From contig JAICXG010000022.1 of the NCBI GenBank assembly GCA_025980625.1, positions 1 through 19,293 on the forward strand: DNA of 19,293 nt, given 5' to 3'. This stretch comes from Chthoniobacterales bacterium. GTDB lineage: Bacteria; Verrucomicrobiota; Verrucomicrobiia; Chthoniobacterales; UBA10450. Position numbers and translations under genes: made by a program. A model generated the notes under the pieces. It saw only the letters and a list, made by a program, of their open reading frames with translations. It did not search any database and was not told the DNA's origin. Below, one piece after another: positions 6,926 to 13,510 of the stretch (the stretch's first letter is position 1; the number at the start of each line of letters is the position of its first letter).

Positions 6926-7801
6926 ATGAGGAGCATGACCGGTTACGGGCGCGGCGAGAGCGATCGCGCCGGCGCGCGCATCAGCGTCGAGATCAACTCC
7001 GTCAACCGGCGCCAGAGCGACATCGTGATCAATCTTCCGCGCGAACTGAGCGCGCTTGAGCCGCGCATCCGCGAGGCCGTGGCCGAGCGCGTCAGTCGTG
7101 GCCGCACCAATGTCGTCGTCGTCCTGGATCGGAGAGCAACTGGGGCGCCCAATCTCGCGCTCGACAGCGCGCTCGCCCGTTCCTATCACGAGAGGATGCG
7201 CGCGCTGCAGGAACAATTGCGCGTCGCGGGTGAGATTACGATCGGAATGATCCTGCAAGCGCCGGGCGTTTTGCGTTTTTCCGAGGATGGACTCGCCCCT
7301 AACGAAATGTGGCCGACCGTGCAAGCCGCCCTCAAAACTGCGCTCGACGAGCTCCTCGCGATGCGCGCGCGGGAAGGCAGACATCTGGCCAAAGATCTCA
7401 TTCATCGGCTCAAGGCGGTGCGCCATTCACTCGAGGAAGTGCGTAAACTCCATCCCGCGGTCGCGGAAAAATACCGCGCCGGCCTGCTCGAGCGGCTAAA
7501 GAACGCCGGGTTCGAATTTTTGCCTAACGACGACCGCCTCCTGAAGGAGATCGCCCTCTTTGCCGATCGCTCCGATGTCTCCGAGGAACTCACCCGGCTC
7601 GAAAGTCATCTCGCGCAGTTTGCTCATCATCTGCGCAAGGATGAGCCGGTCGGGCGCACGCTCGAATTCATCACTCAGGAAATTTCGCGGGAGCTGAATA
7701 CGTTGGGCGCAAAAGCAGGCGACGCCGAGATCTCGCGGCACGTCGTCGCGAGCAAGGCCGAGTTGGAGAAGATTCGGGAACAGGTGCAAAACCTTGAGTA
7801 A
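6926..7801 (+). CDS. yicC: YicC-family endoribonuclease
   Basis: 291 residues. The N-terminus MRSMTGYGRGE and the following ISVEINSVNRRQSDIVINLP are the family signature. The C-terminal half holds the DUF1732-like part: LLKEIALFADRSDVSEELTRLESH and GRTLEFITQEISRELNTLGAKA, ending in a coiled helix. Escherichia coli YicC is an endoribonuclease that acts on small RNAs and mRNA. The assignment here rests on family resemblance. The ATG at 6935 (MTGYGRG) is an alternative start. The stop overlaps the gmk start by 8 bases. yicC-gmk adjacency is common across bacteria and supports co-transcription. Confidence 0.95.
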   Translation: MRSMTGYGRGESDRAGARISVEINSVNRRQSDIVINLPRELSALEPRIREAVAERVSRGRTNVVVVLDRRATGAPNLALDSALARSYHERMRALQEQLRVAGEITIGMILQAPGVLRFSEDGLAPNEMWPTVQAALKTALDELLAMRAREGRHLAKDLIHRLKAVRHSLEEVRKLHPAVAEKYRAGLLERLKNAGFEFLPNDDRLLKEIALFADRSDVSEELTRLESHLAQFAHHLRKDEPVGRTLEFITQEISRELNTLGAKAGDAEISRHVVASKAELEKIREQVQNLE

Positions 7802-8405
7802 ACATTTCAACCGTGACGGAATTCTCTTCGTCGTCTCCGCGCCTTCGGGTGCGGGGAAAACGACCCTCTGCGACGCGCTCCGCCAGACGCCGGATTTCGT
7901 TTACTCTGTTTCCTGTACCACGCGCGAACCGCGCGCCGGGGAAATCGACGGGGAAGATTATCATTTCATTTCGGAGGAAGAATTTCGGGAGCGGGTGGCG
8001 GCCGGTGAATTCCTCGAGCACGCCGAGGTTCACGGGAAATATTACGGAACCTTGCGCGCGCCGATCTTGTGCAACCTGCGCAAAGGAGTGGATGTTTTGA
8101 TCGACATCGACACGCAGGGGGCCGCGGCGATCCGGCAATACGACGATGCCTTTATCCGTCGGGCGCTGGCCGACGTCTTCATTATGCCGCCGGACCTCGA
8201 GGAATTGCGCCGGCGCCTAACAAAACGGGGAACGGAAACCGGAACACAGATCGACATTCGGCTCAAAACGGCCGCGCGCGAGATGGAACTCTGGCGCGAT
8301 TACCGCTACACCATCATCAGCCGCTCGATGGAGGAAGACGTGCAAAAGTTTCGCCAGATCATGGGTGCGGAGCGCATCCTGAGCAGCCGCCTGATTATTG
8401 CCTGA
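7794..8405 (+). CDS. gmk: Guanylate kinase
   Basis: Phosphorylates GMP to GDP with ATP. 203 residues from TTG 7794, giving MSKHFNRDGILFVVSAPSGAG. The P-loop APSGAGKTT is at about 16-24. The GMP-binding region includes SVSCTTREPRAGEIDGEDYHF and FLEHAEVHGKYYGT. IDIDTQGAAAIR follows, and the lid region is LTKRGTETGTQIDIRL. The length is normal. The start overlaps the end of yicC, and no other in-frame ATG lies before the P-loop. In many bacteria rpoZ follows gmk. Here only 16 bases separate gmk from coaC, with no rpoZ between. Confidence 0.96.
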   Translation: MSKHFNRDGILFVVSAPSGAGKTTLCDALRQTPDFVYSVSCTTREPRAGEIDGEDYHFISEEEFRERVAAGEFLEHAEVHGKYYGTLRAPILCNLRKGVDVLIDIDTQGAAAIRQYDDAFIRRALADVFIMPPDLEELRRRLTKRGTETGTQIDIRLKTAAREMELWRDYRYTIISRSMEEDVQKFRQIMGAERILSSRLIIA

Positions 8406-8406
8406 C

Positions 8407-8422
8407 GCCTAACGCCTAACGA
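8407..8422. repeat. Two tandem copies of the 9-mer motif at the gmk-coaC junction
   Basis: GCCTAACG (8407-8414) and GCCTAACGA (8414-8422) overlap by one base and fill almost the whole gap between gmk and coaC. The last A is the first base of the coaC ATG, so motif copies lie where a Shine-Dalgarno sequence would be expected. Confidence 0.8.
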
Positions 8423-9006
8423 TGGATTCTGCAGCAATCAGTTCGAAAAAACAGCGCTCCGTCGTCCTTGGCGTGACCGGCTCGATCGCAGCTTACAAAT
8501 CGGCCGACCTCGCCAGCCTGCTCGTGAAGCAGGGACACGATGTGCATGTCGTGATGACCAGAGACGCGACTGAATTCATCACGCCGCTGACCCTGCAAAC
8601 CCTTTCGAAAAATCCGGTCACGACCAGTTTCTACGACGAGAAACAGAGCTGGCATCCCGGCCACATCGCGCTCGCCGACCGCGCCGATCTTCTCCTCATC
8701 GCGCCCGCCACCGCGCACATCATCGCCGAGCTGGCGCACGGTCTCGCCGGCCATCCGCTCGCCGCAATCGCGCTCGCGACGCGCGCGCCGATCCTGCTCG
8801 CGCCGGCGATGAACGGCAAGATGTGGGAACATCCCGCAACCCAGGAAAATGTGGCGTCGTTAGGCAAGCGCGGGATCGAATTCATCGGGCCGGAGGCAGG
8901 CATGCTCGCCTGCGGTTACGAAGGCGTCGGACGTTTGTGGAAAATCGACGAGATCGCTTTCCGGGCCGAGTTCCTGCTCGCGCGGCAGGAAAATCTGATC
9001 GCGTGA
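8422..9006 (+). CDS. coaC: Phosphopantothenoylcysteine decarboxylase (CoaC), stand-alone
   Basis: An FMN-dependent enzyme that decarboxylates 4'-phosphopantothenoylcysteine in CoA synthesis. 194 residues from ATG 8422. The flavoprotein start is VVLGVTGSIAAYKSADLASLL (about 14-34). Catalytic His81 lies in GHIALADRADLLLIAPATA. The substrate motif APAMNGKMWEHPATQENV follows. The flap MLACGYEGVGR supplies the active-site Cys. These match the N-terminal half of E. coli CoaBC, but here the protein stops and CoaB starts separately. The stop overlaps the coaB start (GTGA, 9003-9006). An exact TCGTTAGGC lies at 8857 (Ser-Leu-Gly). Confidence 0.94.
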   Translation: MDSAAISSKKQRSVVLGVTGSIAAYKSADLASLLVKQGHDVHVVMTRDATEFITPLTLQTLSKNPVTTSFYDEKQSWHPGHIALADRADLLLIAPATAHIIAELAHGLAGHPLAAIALATRAPILLAPAMNGKMWEHPATQENVASLGKRGIEFIGPEAGMLACGYEGVGRLWKIDEIAFRAEFLLARQENLIA

Positions 9007-9656
9007 AATTTGCGATCACGGCAGGACCGACGCGCGAGCCGATCGATCCCGTGCGCTACCTGAGCAATCGCTCTTCGGGCAAAATGGGCTACGCAATCGC
9101 CGCTGCCGCGCTCGAAGAAAAACACGAGGTCGTTCTCATCTCCGGGCCGGTGGCGATTGCCGCTCCGCCGCAGGCAAAATTGATTCGCGTCACGACCGGC
9201 GAGGAAATGTTTGCCGCAGTCTCCGCGCAGCTCGCGCATTGCGACGTGCTCGTGATGTGCGCCGCGGTCTGCGATTACAAACCGGCGCAGTACGCGCCCC
9301 AGAAACGGCCGAAAGAACGGGGCGAATTTTCTCTCACGCTCGTGCCAACGCGCGACATCCTCGCCAGCCTAACGAGTGTGCCACACGATTGTTTTGTCGT
9401 CGGGTTCGCCGCCGAGACGCAGCAACTGGAGGAAAACGCGGCGCGTAAATTGGCGGAGAAAAATTGCGATCTGATGGTGGCGAACGATGTCGCTCAACCG
9501 GGTCTCGGAATGGATGCGGATGAAAACGAGCTGGTGATTTTTTTGCCTAACGAGTCGCCAAAAAAACTCGCGCGCGCAAAAAAAACCGAGCTGGCGCGCA
9601 CTTTGCTGAAAATAATTTTGAATACGCGCGAAAAACGTTTGACAAAAAAAACGTGA
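9003..9656 (+). CDS. coaB: Phosphopantothenate-cysteine ligase (CoaB), stand-alone
   Basis: Joins 4'-phosphopantothenate and cysteine using a nucleotide triphosphate, the step before CoaC. 217 residues from GTG 9003, which gives the family start MKFAITAGPTREPIDPVRYL, with CAGGAAAA upstream as a possible ribosome site. The conserved Asn lies in RYLSNRSSGKMGYAIA. CAAVCDYKPAQYAPQKRPK carries the Lys region of the dimer loop. VVGFAAETQQLEENA and ANDVAQPGLGMDADENEL complete the nucleotide-binding core. Both halves have intact N-termini and a GTGA overlap, so this is a split coaBC rather than a frameshifted fusion. The C-terminus is Lys-rich. Two exact 9-mer motifs lie at 9367 and 9545. Confidence 0.94.
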   Translation: MKFAITAGPTREPIDPVRYLSNRSSGKMGYAIAAAALEEKHEVVLISGPVAIAAPPQAKLIRVTTGEEMFAAVSAQLAHCDVLVMCAAVCDYKPAQYAPQKRPKERGEFSLTLVPTRDILASLTSVPHDCFVVGFAAETQQLEENAARKLAEKNCDLMVANDVAQPGLGMDADENELVIFLPNESPKKLARAKKTELARTLLKIILNTREKRLTKKT

Positions 9657-9737
9657 CGATTAGTGACTCGAAGAACGTGAAGTTATTCACACAATGTTCA
9701 CAGACCGCCTCTGCGGATTGAAAGGGGGGATTCCCTA

Positions 9738-9815
9738 ATGCCAGCAAAGAAAAAGGCTGCCAAGAAGGCACCAGCAAAGAAGAAGATGGCCGCGAAGAAG
9801 AAGGCCAGACGCTAA
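9738..9815 (+). CDS. 25-residue Lys/Ala-rich basic peptide, histone H1-like
   Basis: ATG 9738 to TAA 9815 encodes 25 residues, nearly all Lys, Ala, Pro and Arg (MPAKKKAAKKAPAKKK...). A strong purine ribosome site (GGGGGG, 9724-9729) sits 8 bases before the ATG, and an intrinsic terminator follows 60 bases later, so this is a complete small gene. It has the composition of histone H1 C-terminal tails and of bacterial H1-like proteins, so nonspecific DNA or RNA binding is plausible but not shown. TTGACA at 9639-9644 over the end of coaB could be a -35 element, but no good -10 follows. It could also be read through from the coaB operon. Confidence 0.75.
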   Translation: MPAKKKAAKKAPAKKKMAAKKKARR

Positions 9816-9830
9816 CGCTGGATCTCCACA

Positions 9831-9856
9831 GAAGAGCGGTGCCTTAACCGTTCTTC
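9831..9856 (+). other. RNA hairpin downstream of the basic peptide gene
   Basis: GAAGAGCGGT (9831-9840) pairs with ACCGTTCTTC (9847-9856) around the loop GCCTTA. This is a 10-bp stem with one G-U pair. No T-tract follows, so it is not itself a terminator. The true terminator comes 19 bases later. It could protect the short transcript's 3' end or bind a protein, and its role is unknown. Confidence 0.55.
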
Positions 9857-9874
9857 CGCACATTAACTTCAACC

Positions 9875-9909
9875 CGGGAGGAGGATTTATTTCTCCTCCC
9901 GCTTTTTTT
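9875..9909 (+). terminator. Intrinsic terminator
   Basis: CGGGAGGAG (9875-9883) pairs perfectly with CTCCTCCCG (9893-9901), extended by one A-U and one G-U pair, around a short AT-rich loop. It is followed by C and seven T residues (9903-9909). This is a textbook rho-independent terminator closing the small-peptide transcript and isolating the next gene. Confidence 0.93.
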
Positions 9910-9961
9910 CGGTGTGAAAAATTTTTCGCGGCGACGGCGCGCAATCGGTTAGGTTCGCCGG

Positions 9962-10705
9962 GTGATCAGACCTCTCGCAGCGGCCATCGAAGCCGCCCGC
10001 GCCGCCGGCGATTTGCTCCGCGCCCATTTCAATCAGCCGCGGATCGTTAACGCCACGACCGCGCACGACATCAAACTCGAGGTCGATGTGCTCGCGCAAA
10101 ATCTGATCACGGAAATTTTACTCCGGCATTTCCCCGGCCACGCACTTTATGGCGAGGAGGGAATCGTCGGCGATCAATCGAGTGAGCACCAGTGGGTGGT
10201 CGATCCGCTCGATGGGACGGTGAATTTTTTCTACGGCATTCCGCACTTCTGCGTTTCGATCGCGCTCCGTTTTCGCGGCGAAGTGATTGTCGGTGTGATC
10301 TACGATCCGGTGCGCGAGGAAATGTGGAGCGGAGAAAAAGGGGAGCGGCCGTTGTTGAATGGAAAAGAATTTCGCGTCAGCCAGCGGACGACGCTCGCCG
10401 AAGCGGTTGTCTCAATCGGGCTTGCGAAAACACAGGCGACGATCGATGCCGGCCTGCCGCTGCTCCAGCAGATGGTGCATCGGGTGCGCAAATGCCGAAT
10501 GTTAGGCAGCGCGGCCCTCGATATGGCTTATGTCGCCTGCGGCCGGCTCGACGCCTACATCGAACAGGGCATCAGCCTCTGGGACATCGCGGCCGGCCTG
10601 CTTCTGGTCGAAAGTGCGGGCGGCCGAATCGAGCTCACGCCGCGCACCGACATGCCGGATAAATTCAGCATTATCGCCTCGAGCGGTCGGCTCGAGCTGC
10701 ATTAG
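9962..10705 (+). CDS. Inositol monophosphatase family phosphatase
   Basis: A Mg-dependent, Li-sensitive-type sugar or inositol phosphatase of 247 residues from GTG 9962. Metal ligands are visible: GEEG (64-67), WVVDPLDGTVNFFYGIP (78-94, with Asp81 and Asp84) and Asp208 in LWDIAAG. The length and order of motifs are normal. The substrate cannot be read from the sequence. SuhB-type inositol phosphatase, histidinol-phosphatase (HisN-type) or 3'-nucleotidase activity are all possible. It starts just after a strong terminator. No clear -35/-10 pair or Shine-Dalgarno sequence is seen. It probably leads the operon with ispF and cysS. The stop TAG abuts a GCCTAACGA motif. Confidence 0.9.
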   Translation: MIRPLAAAIEAARAAGDLLRAHFNQPRIVNATTAHDIKLEVDVLAQNLITEILLRHFPGHALYGEEGIVGDQSSEHQWVVDPLDGTVNFFYGIPHFCVSIALRFRGEVIVGVIYDPVREEMWSGEKGERPLLNGKEFRVSQRTTLAEAVVSIGLAKTQATIDAGLPLLQQMVHRVRKCRMLGSAALDMAYVACGRLDAYIEQGISLWDIAAGLLLVESAGGRIELTPRTDMPDKFSIIASSGRLELH

Positions 10706-10714
10706 CCTAACGAG

Positions 10715-11191
10715 ATGTTTCGCTGCGGGATTGGCTACGATGTGCATCGCTTGAGCGAAACGCGGAAGCTCGTGCTCGGCGGGGTTGAAATTCCGCACGG
10801 CTTCGGACTTGAAGGTCATTCGGATGCAGATGTGCTCTCCCATGCGGTCGCCGACGCATTGTTAGGCGCAGCGGGCGAGCGCGACATCGGACATCATTTT
10901 CCGAACAGCGACGAATCGATCCGCGGCATCAGCAGTCTCGAAATCCTGCGTCGAGTCGGAGAAATCCTCGGGGCAAAAAATTGCCGGATCAGCAACATCG
11001 ACGTGACGCTGATCGCGGAAGCGCCCAAGATCGGGCCGTACCTCGACGCGATGCGCGAGAAAATTTCCGCGGCGCTCGGGATCGAAAAATCGCGCATCGG
11101 GATCAAGGCGACGACGAACGAAGGTTTGGGCGCGCTCGGGCGGGGAGAAGGAATGGCCGCGCTCGCGGTAGCAAGCATCGAACTGACTTGA
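10715..11191 (+). CDS. ispF: 2-C-methyl-D-erythritol 2,4-cyclodiphosphate synthase
   Basis: The MEP-pathway enzyme that cyclises CDP-ME 2-phosphate to MEcPP. 158 residues. The zinc ligands Asp9 and His11 lie in GIGYDVHRL, and His43 in HSDADVLSHAVADALLGA. Other signatures are DIGHHFPNSD, NIDVTLIAEAPKIGPY and the C-terminal KATTNEGLGALGRGEGMAA. The length is standard, and it is a single-domain IspF rather than an IspDF fusion. The nine bases between the upstream stop and this ATG are almost entirely the GCCTAACGA motif. An ispF-cysS order is seen in various other bacteria and supports an operon with cysS 25 bases downstream. Confidence 0.97.
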   Translation: MFRCGIGYDVHRLSETRKLVLGGVEIPHGFGLEGHSDADVLSHAVADALLGAAGERDIGHHFPNSDESIRGISSLEILRRVGEILGAKNCRISNIDVTLIAEAPKIGPYLDAMREKISAALGIEKSRIGIKATTNEGLGALGRGEGMAALAVASIELT

Positions 11192-11216
11192 GCGCGCGCA
11201 AGATGACCGATCGGGT

Positions 11217-12638
11217 ATGACGATTCGTTTCTTCAACACCTACTCGCGCGAGATCGAAGAGTTCCGGCCGCTCGATCCCGCGGGGCGAAAGGTGAAGATG
11301 TACACCTGCGGCCCGACGGTTTACAGTCACGCCCACATCGGAAATTTCCGCGCCTATGTTTTTGAGGACCTGCTCCAGCGCCATCTCGAAGCGCGCGGCT
11401 ACACCGTCGAGCGGGTGATGAACCTGACCGACGTGGATGACAAAACGATCCGCGGCAGCCGCAGCGCGCATCTGCCGCTGCGCGAATTCACCGCCCAGTT
11501 CAAGGAAGCGTTTTTTCAGGATGTCGAGACACTCCGGATCAAACCGGCCGACGCCTATCCCGCCGCGACCGAAGATCGATTCGTTAGGGCGATGATCGCG
11601 ATGATTGAAAAACTAATTTCGCTCGGCCTCGCGTATCAGGCGGAGGACAAGTCGGTCTATTACCGGATCAATCGTTTCCCGAACTACGGCCATCTCGCGC
11701 ACTTCGATCTTTCCGAGTTGCGTCCGACCGGTCGGGTGAAAAGCGACGAGTACGACAAGGAACACGTCGGCGATTTCGCCCTCTGGAAAGCGTGGAACGC
11801 GGAGGACGGGGAGGTTTGGTGGGAGAGCCCGTGGGGCCGCGGCCGGCCCGGTTGGCACATCGAGTGCAGCGCGATGGCGACGACATTGTTAGGCGAAGAA
11901 ATCGACATCCACTGCGGCGGAGTCGACAACATTTTCCCGCATCACGAAGCCGAGATCGCGCAGTCGGAAGGCTGCAGCGGCAAAACCTTTGTCCGCTATT
12001 GGATGCATTGCGCGCATCTTCTGGTCGACGGACAAAAGATGTCGAAGTCGTTAGGCAATTTTTATACCCTGCGCGACCTCCTCAGTAAAGGCTACAGCGG
12101 ACGAGAAGTTCGTTATGCGCTGATCCGTGTCCACTACCGCGCGCCGCTTAACTTCACCTGGGAAGGAATGGAGGAAGCGCGCCAGGCGCTCGGGCGGATC
12201 GATGACTGGCTGCTCCGCCTCCAGCAAGCTGCGCCTAACGACAACGCGACCGAGAAGATCGAGGACGATAAATTCTTCGTCGCGCTGGATGAGGACCTCA
12301 ACATCTCGGCCGCGCTCGGACATCTGTTCGAGCAGATTCGCGAGAGCAACCGCGAGCTGGATACGGGCATGAGCCCGGGCCGGGCGCGGGCGTGGTTAGG
12401 CTGGTGGGAACGTATCAACCAGGTGCTGGCGTTCGAAGCGGAAGAGGAAAAACCGCCGGCCGAAATTACGGCGCTGGCCGAGCAACGAGTGCAGGCGCGG
12501 CTTGCCAGGAACTGGCAAAAAAGTGATGAATTGCGCGATGCAATCCAGAGCCGCGGCTGGGAAGTGCGAGACACGAAAGAGGGCCAGATGCTGACCCGAC
12601 GGCCCGCGCCTAACGAACGCGCAGGAATTCCCGCCTAA
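11217..12638 (+). CDS. cysS: Cysteinyl-tRNA synthetase
   Basis: Charges tRNA-Cys. A 473-residue class I synthetase. The HIGH-type motif is SHAHIGN (about 37-43). Zinc ligands are Cys31 (KMYTCGPTVY), Cys217 (HIECSAM), His242 and Glu246 (PHHEAE), with the same spacing as in E. coli CysS. KMSKS is at 274-278. The C-terminal anticodon-binding helices end in QSRGWEVRDTKEGQ. The full length is present. Three exact 9-mers lie in the reading frame (12048, 12233, 12608), and a fourth provides the stop codon (12633-12641). The motif at 12048 encodes the Ser-Leu-Gly that ends KMSKSLG, a catalytic loop, and shows how strongly the motif is accommodated. Confidence 0.98.
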   Translation: MTIRFFNTYSREIEEFRPLDPAGRKVKMYTCGPTVYSHAHIGNFRAYVFEDLLQRHLEARGYTVERVMNLTDVDDKTIRGSRSAHLPLREFTAQFKEAFFQDVETLRIKPADAYPAATEDRFVRAMIAMIEKLISLGLAYQAEDKSVYYRINRFPNYGHLAHFDLSELRPTGRVKSDEYDKEHVGDFALWKAWNAEDGEVWWESPWGRGRPGWHIECSAMATTLLGEEIDIHCGGVDNIFPHHEAEIAQSEGCSGKTFVRYWMHCAHLLVDGQKMSKSLGNFYTLRDLLSKGYSGREVRYALIRVHYRAPLNFTWEGMEEARQALGRIDDWLLRLQQAAPNDNATEKIEDDKFFVALDEDLNISAALGHLFEQIRESNRELDTGMSPGRARAWLGWWERINQVLAFEAEEEKPPAEITALAEQRVQARLARNWQKSDELRDAIQSRGWEVRDTKEGQMLTRRPAPNERAGIPA

Positions 12639-12642
12639 CGAC

Positions 12643-13317
12643 ATGTTTGACGCCGCTGAATTTTTCGATCTCGAGCACACCGAACATTCCAAGCTTTTCG
12701 AGCCGGAGAAATACGTCTGGGAGGCATTGAAGCAAATCCCCAGTTATCTCCAGTTCAGGCTCAAGCCGGGCGTCTTTGGCGAATTACTCGGCAAACCTTA
12801 CGTCAGCGACGAGGTCTTCATCGGTAGCGGGACAATCGTGGAGCAGGGCGCGGTCTTGAAAGGGCCGGCCTGGATCGGTGAAAACTGCCATCTCCGCGCC
12901 GGCTCTTACGTGCGCGAGAATGTGATCGTCGGGAATGGCGTCGTGATGGGCAACTCCTGCGAATTCAAGAACTGCATCATTTTCGACGAGGCGCAGATTC
13001 CACATTTCAGTTACTGCGGCGATTCGATTCTCGGTTACAAGGCGCATCTCGGGGCCGGCTCGATTTTGTCGAACGTGAAGCTCGATCACGGTGAGATTTC
13101 CGTTGCGGCCACAGATGGCCTGATCGCGACCGGATTGCGAAAGTTCGGCGCGATCATCGGCGATCGCAGCGAGATCGGCTGCAACGCGGTGCTGAATCCC
13201 GGCTCGGTCATTGGGCGCGACTGCATCATTTACCCGGGGACCAACTTCCGCGGCGTGCTGCCGGCGCACAGCATCGTGAAGCTGCGCCAACCGATCCAGA
13301 TCCTCAGCCGTCGTTAG
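12643..13317 (+). CDS. Left-handed beta-helix (hexapeptide) protein, GlmU C-terminal-like
   Basis: 224 residues. An N-terminal helical stretch (about 1-50) is followed by hexapeptide repeats at about 55-205: VFIGSGTIVEQGAVLKGPAW, IGENCHLRAG, VIVGNGVVMGNS, then HFSYCGDSILGYKAHLGAGS (121-140), which resembles the acetyltransferase active region of GlmU. There is no nucleotidyltransferase domain, so it cannot be a complete GlmU. It may be a stand-alone acetyl or acyl transferase acting on a nucleotide sugar. Relatives are often annotated as UDP-GlcNAc pyrophosphorylase-related. The substrate is not readable. It starts 4 bases after the cysS stop. Its own TAG stop lies inside a TCGTTAGGC motif. 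Confidence 0.8.
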   Translation: MFDAAEFFDLEHTEHSKLFEPEKYVWEALKQIPSYLQFRLKPGVFGELLGKPYVSDEVFIGSGTIVEQGAVLKGPAWIGENCHLRAGSYVRENVIVGNGVVMGNSCEFKNCIIFDEAQIPHFSYCGDSILGYKAHLGAGSILSNVKLDHGEISVAATDGLIATGLRKFGAIIGDRSEIGCNAVLNPGSVIGRDCIIYPGTNFRGVLPAHSIVKLRQPIQILSRR

Positions 13318-13340
13318 GCAAACGAGCGTCTGAGAGAAAA

Positions 13341-13429
13341 TGGCGGATGGGCGGGGATTCGAACCCCGGGTGCCTTTTGGGCACACACGCTTTCCAGGCG
13401 TGCACAATAGACCGCTCTGTCACCCATCC
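13341..13429 (-). tRNA. tRNA-Ser (anticodon GGA)
   Basis: On the minus strand the acceptor stem GGATGGG/CCCATCC is perfect. The D-arm is ACAG...TTGT with AGCGGT in the loop. The anticodon stem CACGC/GCGTG encloses CTGGAAA, giving anticodon GGA (13393-13395), which reads UCC/UCU. A long variable arm (GTGCC-CAAAA-GGCAC) is typical of serine tRNAs. The T-arm is CGGGG-TTCGAAT-CCCCG. The discriminator is G73, and the CCA end is encoded (13341-13343). No intron is seen. It lies downstream of hemQ on the same strand but probably has its own promoter. Confidence 0.96.
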
Positions 13430-13439
13430 CTTTTCGAGT

Positions 13440-13506
13440 CCTGCTCGTGCTCGTAATCGTGCTCCTGCTCGAAAACGCCTAACGACTAATTATAAGCACG
13501 AGCAGG
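13440..13506. repeat. 12-bp inverted repeat enclosing a 9-mer motif
   Basis: CCTGCTCGTGCT (13440-13451) is the exact reverse complement of AGCACGAGCAGG (13495-13506). The 43 bases between include a GCCTAACGA copy (13477-13485). The left part (13441-13470, minus strand) also matches 17964-17993 at 26 of 30 bases. It lies between hemQ and the tRNA gene, where it could act as a terminator-like hairpin or be a dispersed repeat. Confidence 0.7.
13489..13494 (-). promoter_or_regulatory. Possible -10 element for tRNA-Ser
   Basis: The minus strand reads TATAAT, a perfect sigma70 -10 hexamer, in AT-rich DNA. Transcription would start near 13482, about 53 bases before the mature tRNA end. No good -35 lies at the usual distance (TTGCAG at 13517-13522 is 22 bases away). 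Confidence 0.4.
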
Positions 13507-13510
13507 AGGG

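Noticed and set aside
6545..7426. Minus-strand 293-codon open frame across the end of the TMTC-like gene and yicC
   Set aside because: It spans two well-supported plus-strand genes and the gap between them. This is typical of shadow frames in GC-rich DNA.
9003..9006. Frameshifted coaBC fusion
   Set aside because: CoaB begins with its normal N-terminus at the GTG, and CoaC is complete before its stop. This is a split pair.
9639..9667. Consensus-like promoter before the microprotein gene
   Set aside because: TTGACA is perfect, but no acceptable -10 follows at 15-19 bases. It is mentioned only as a possible -35.
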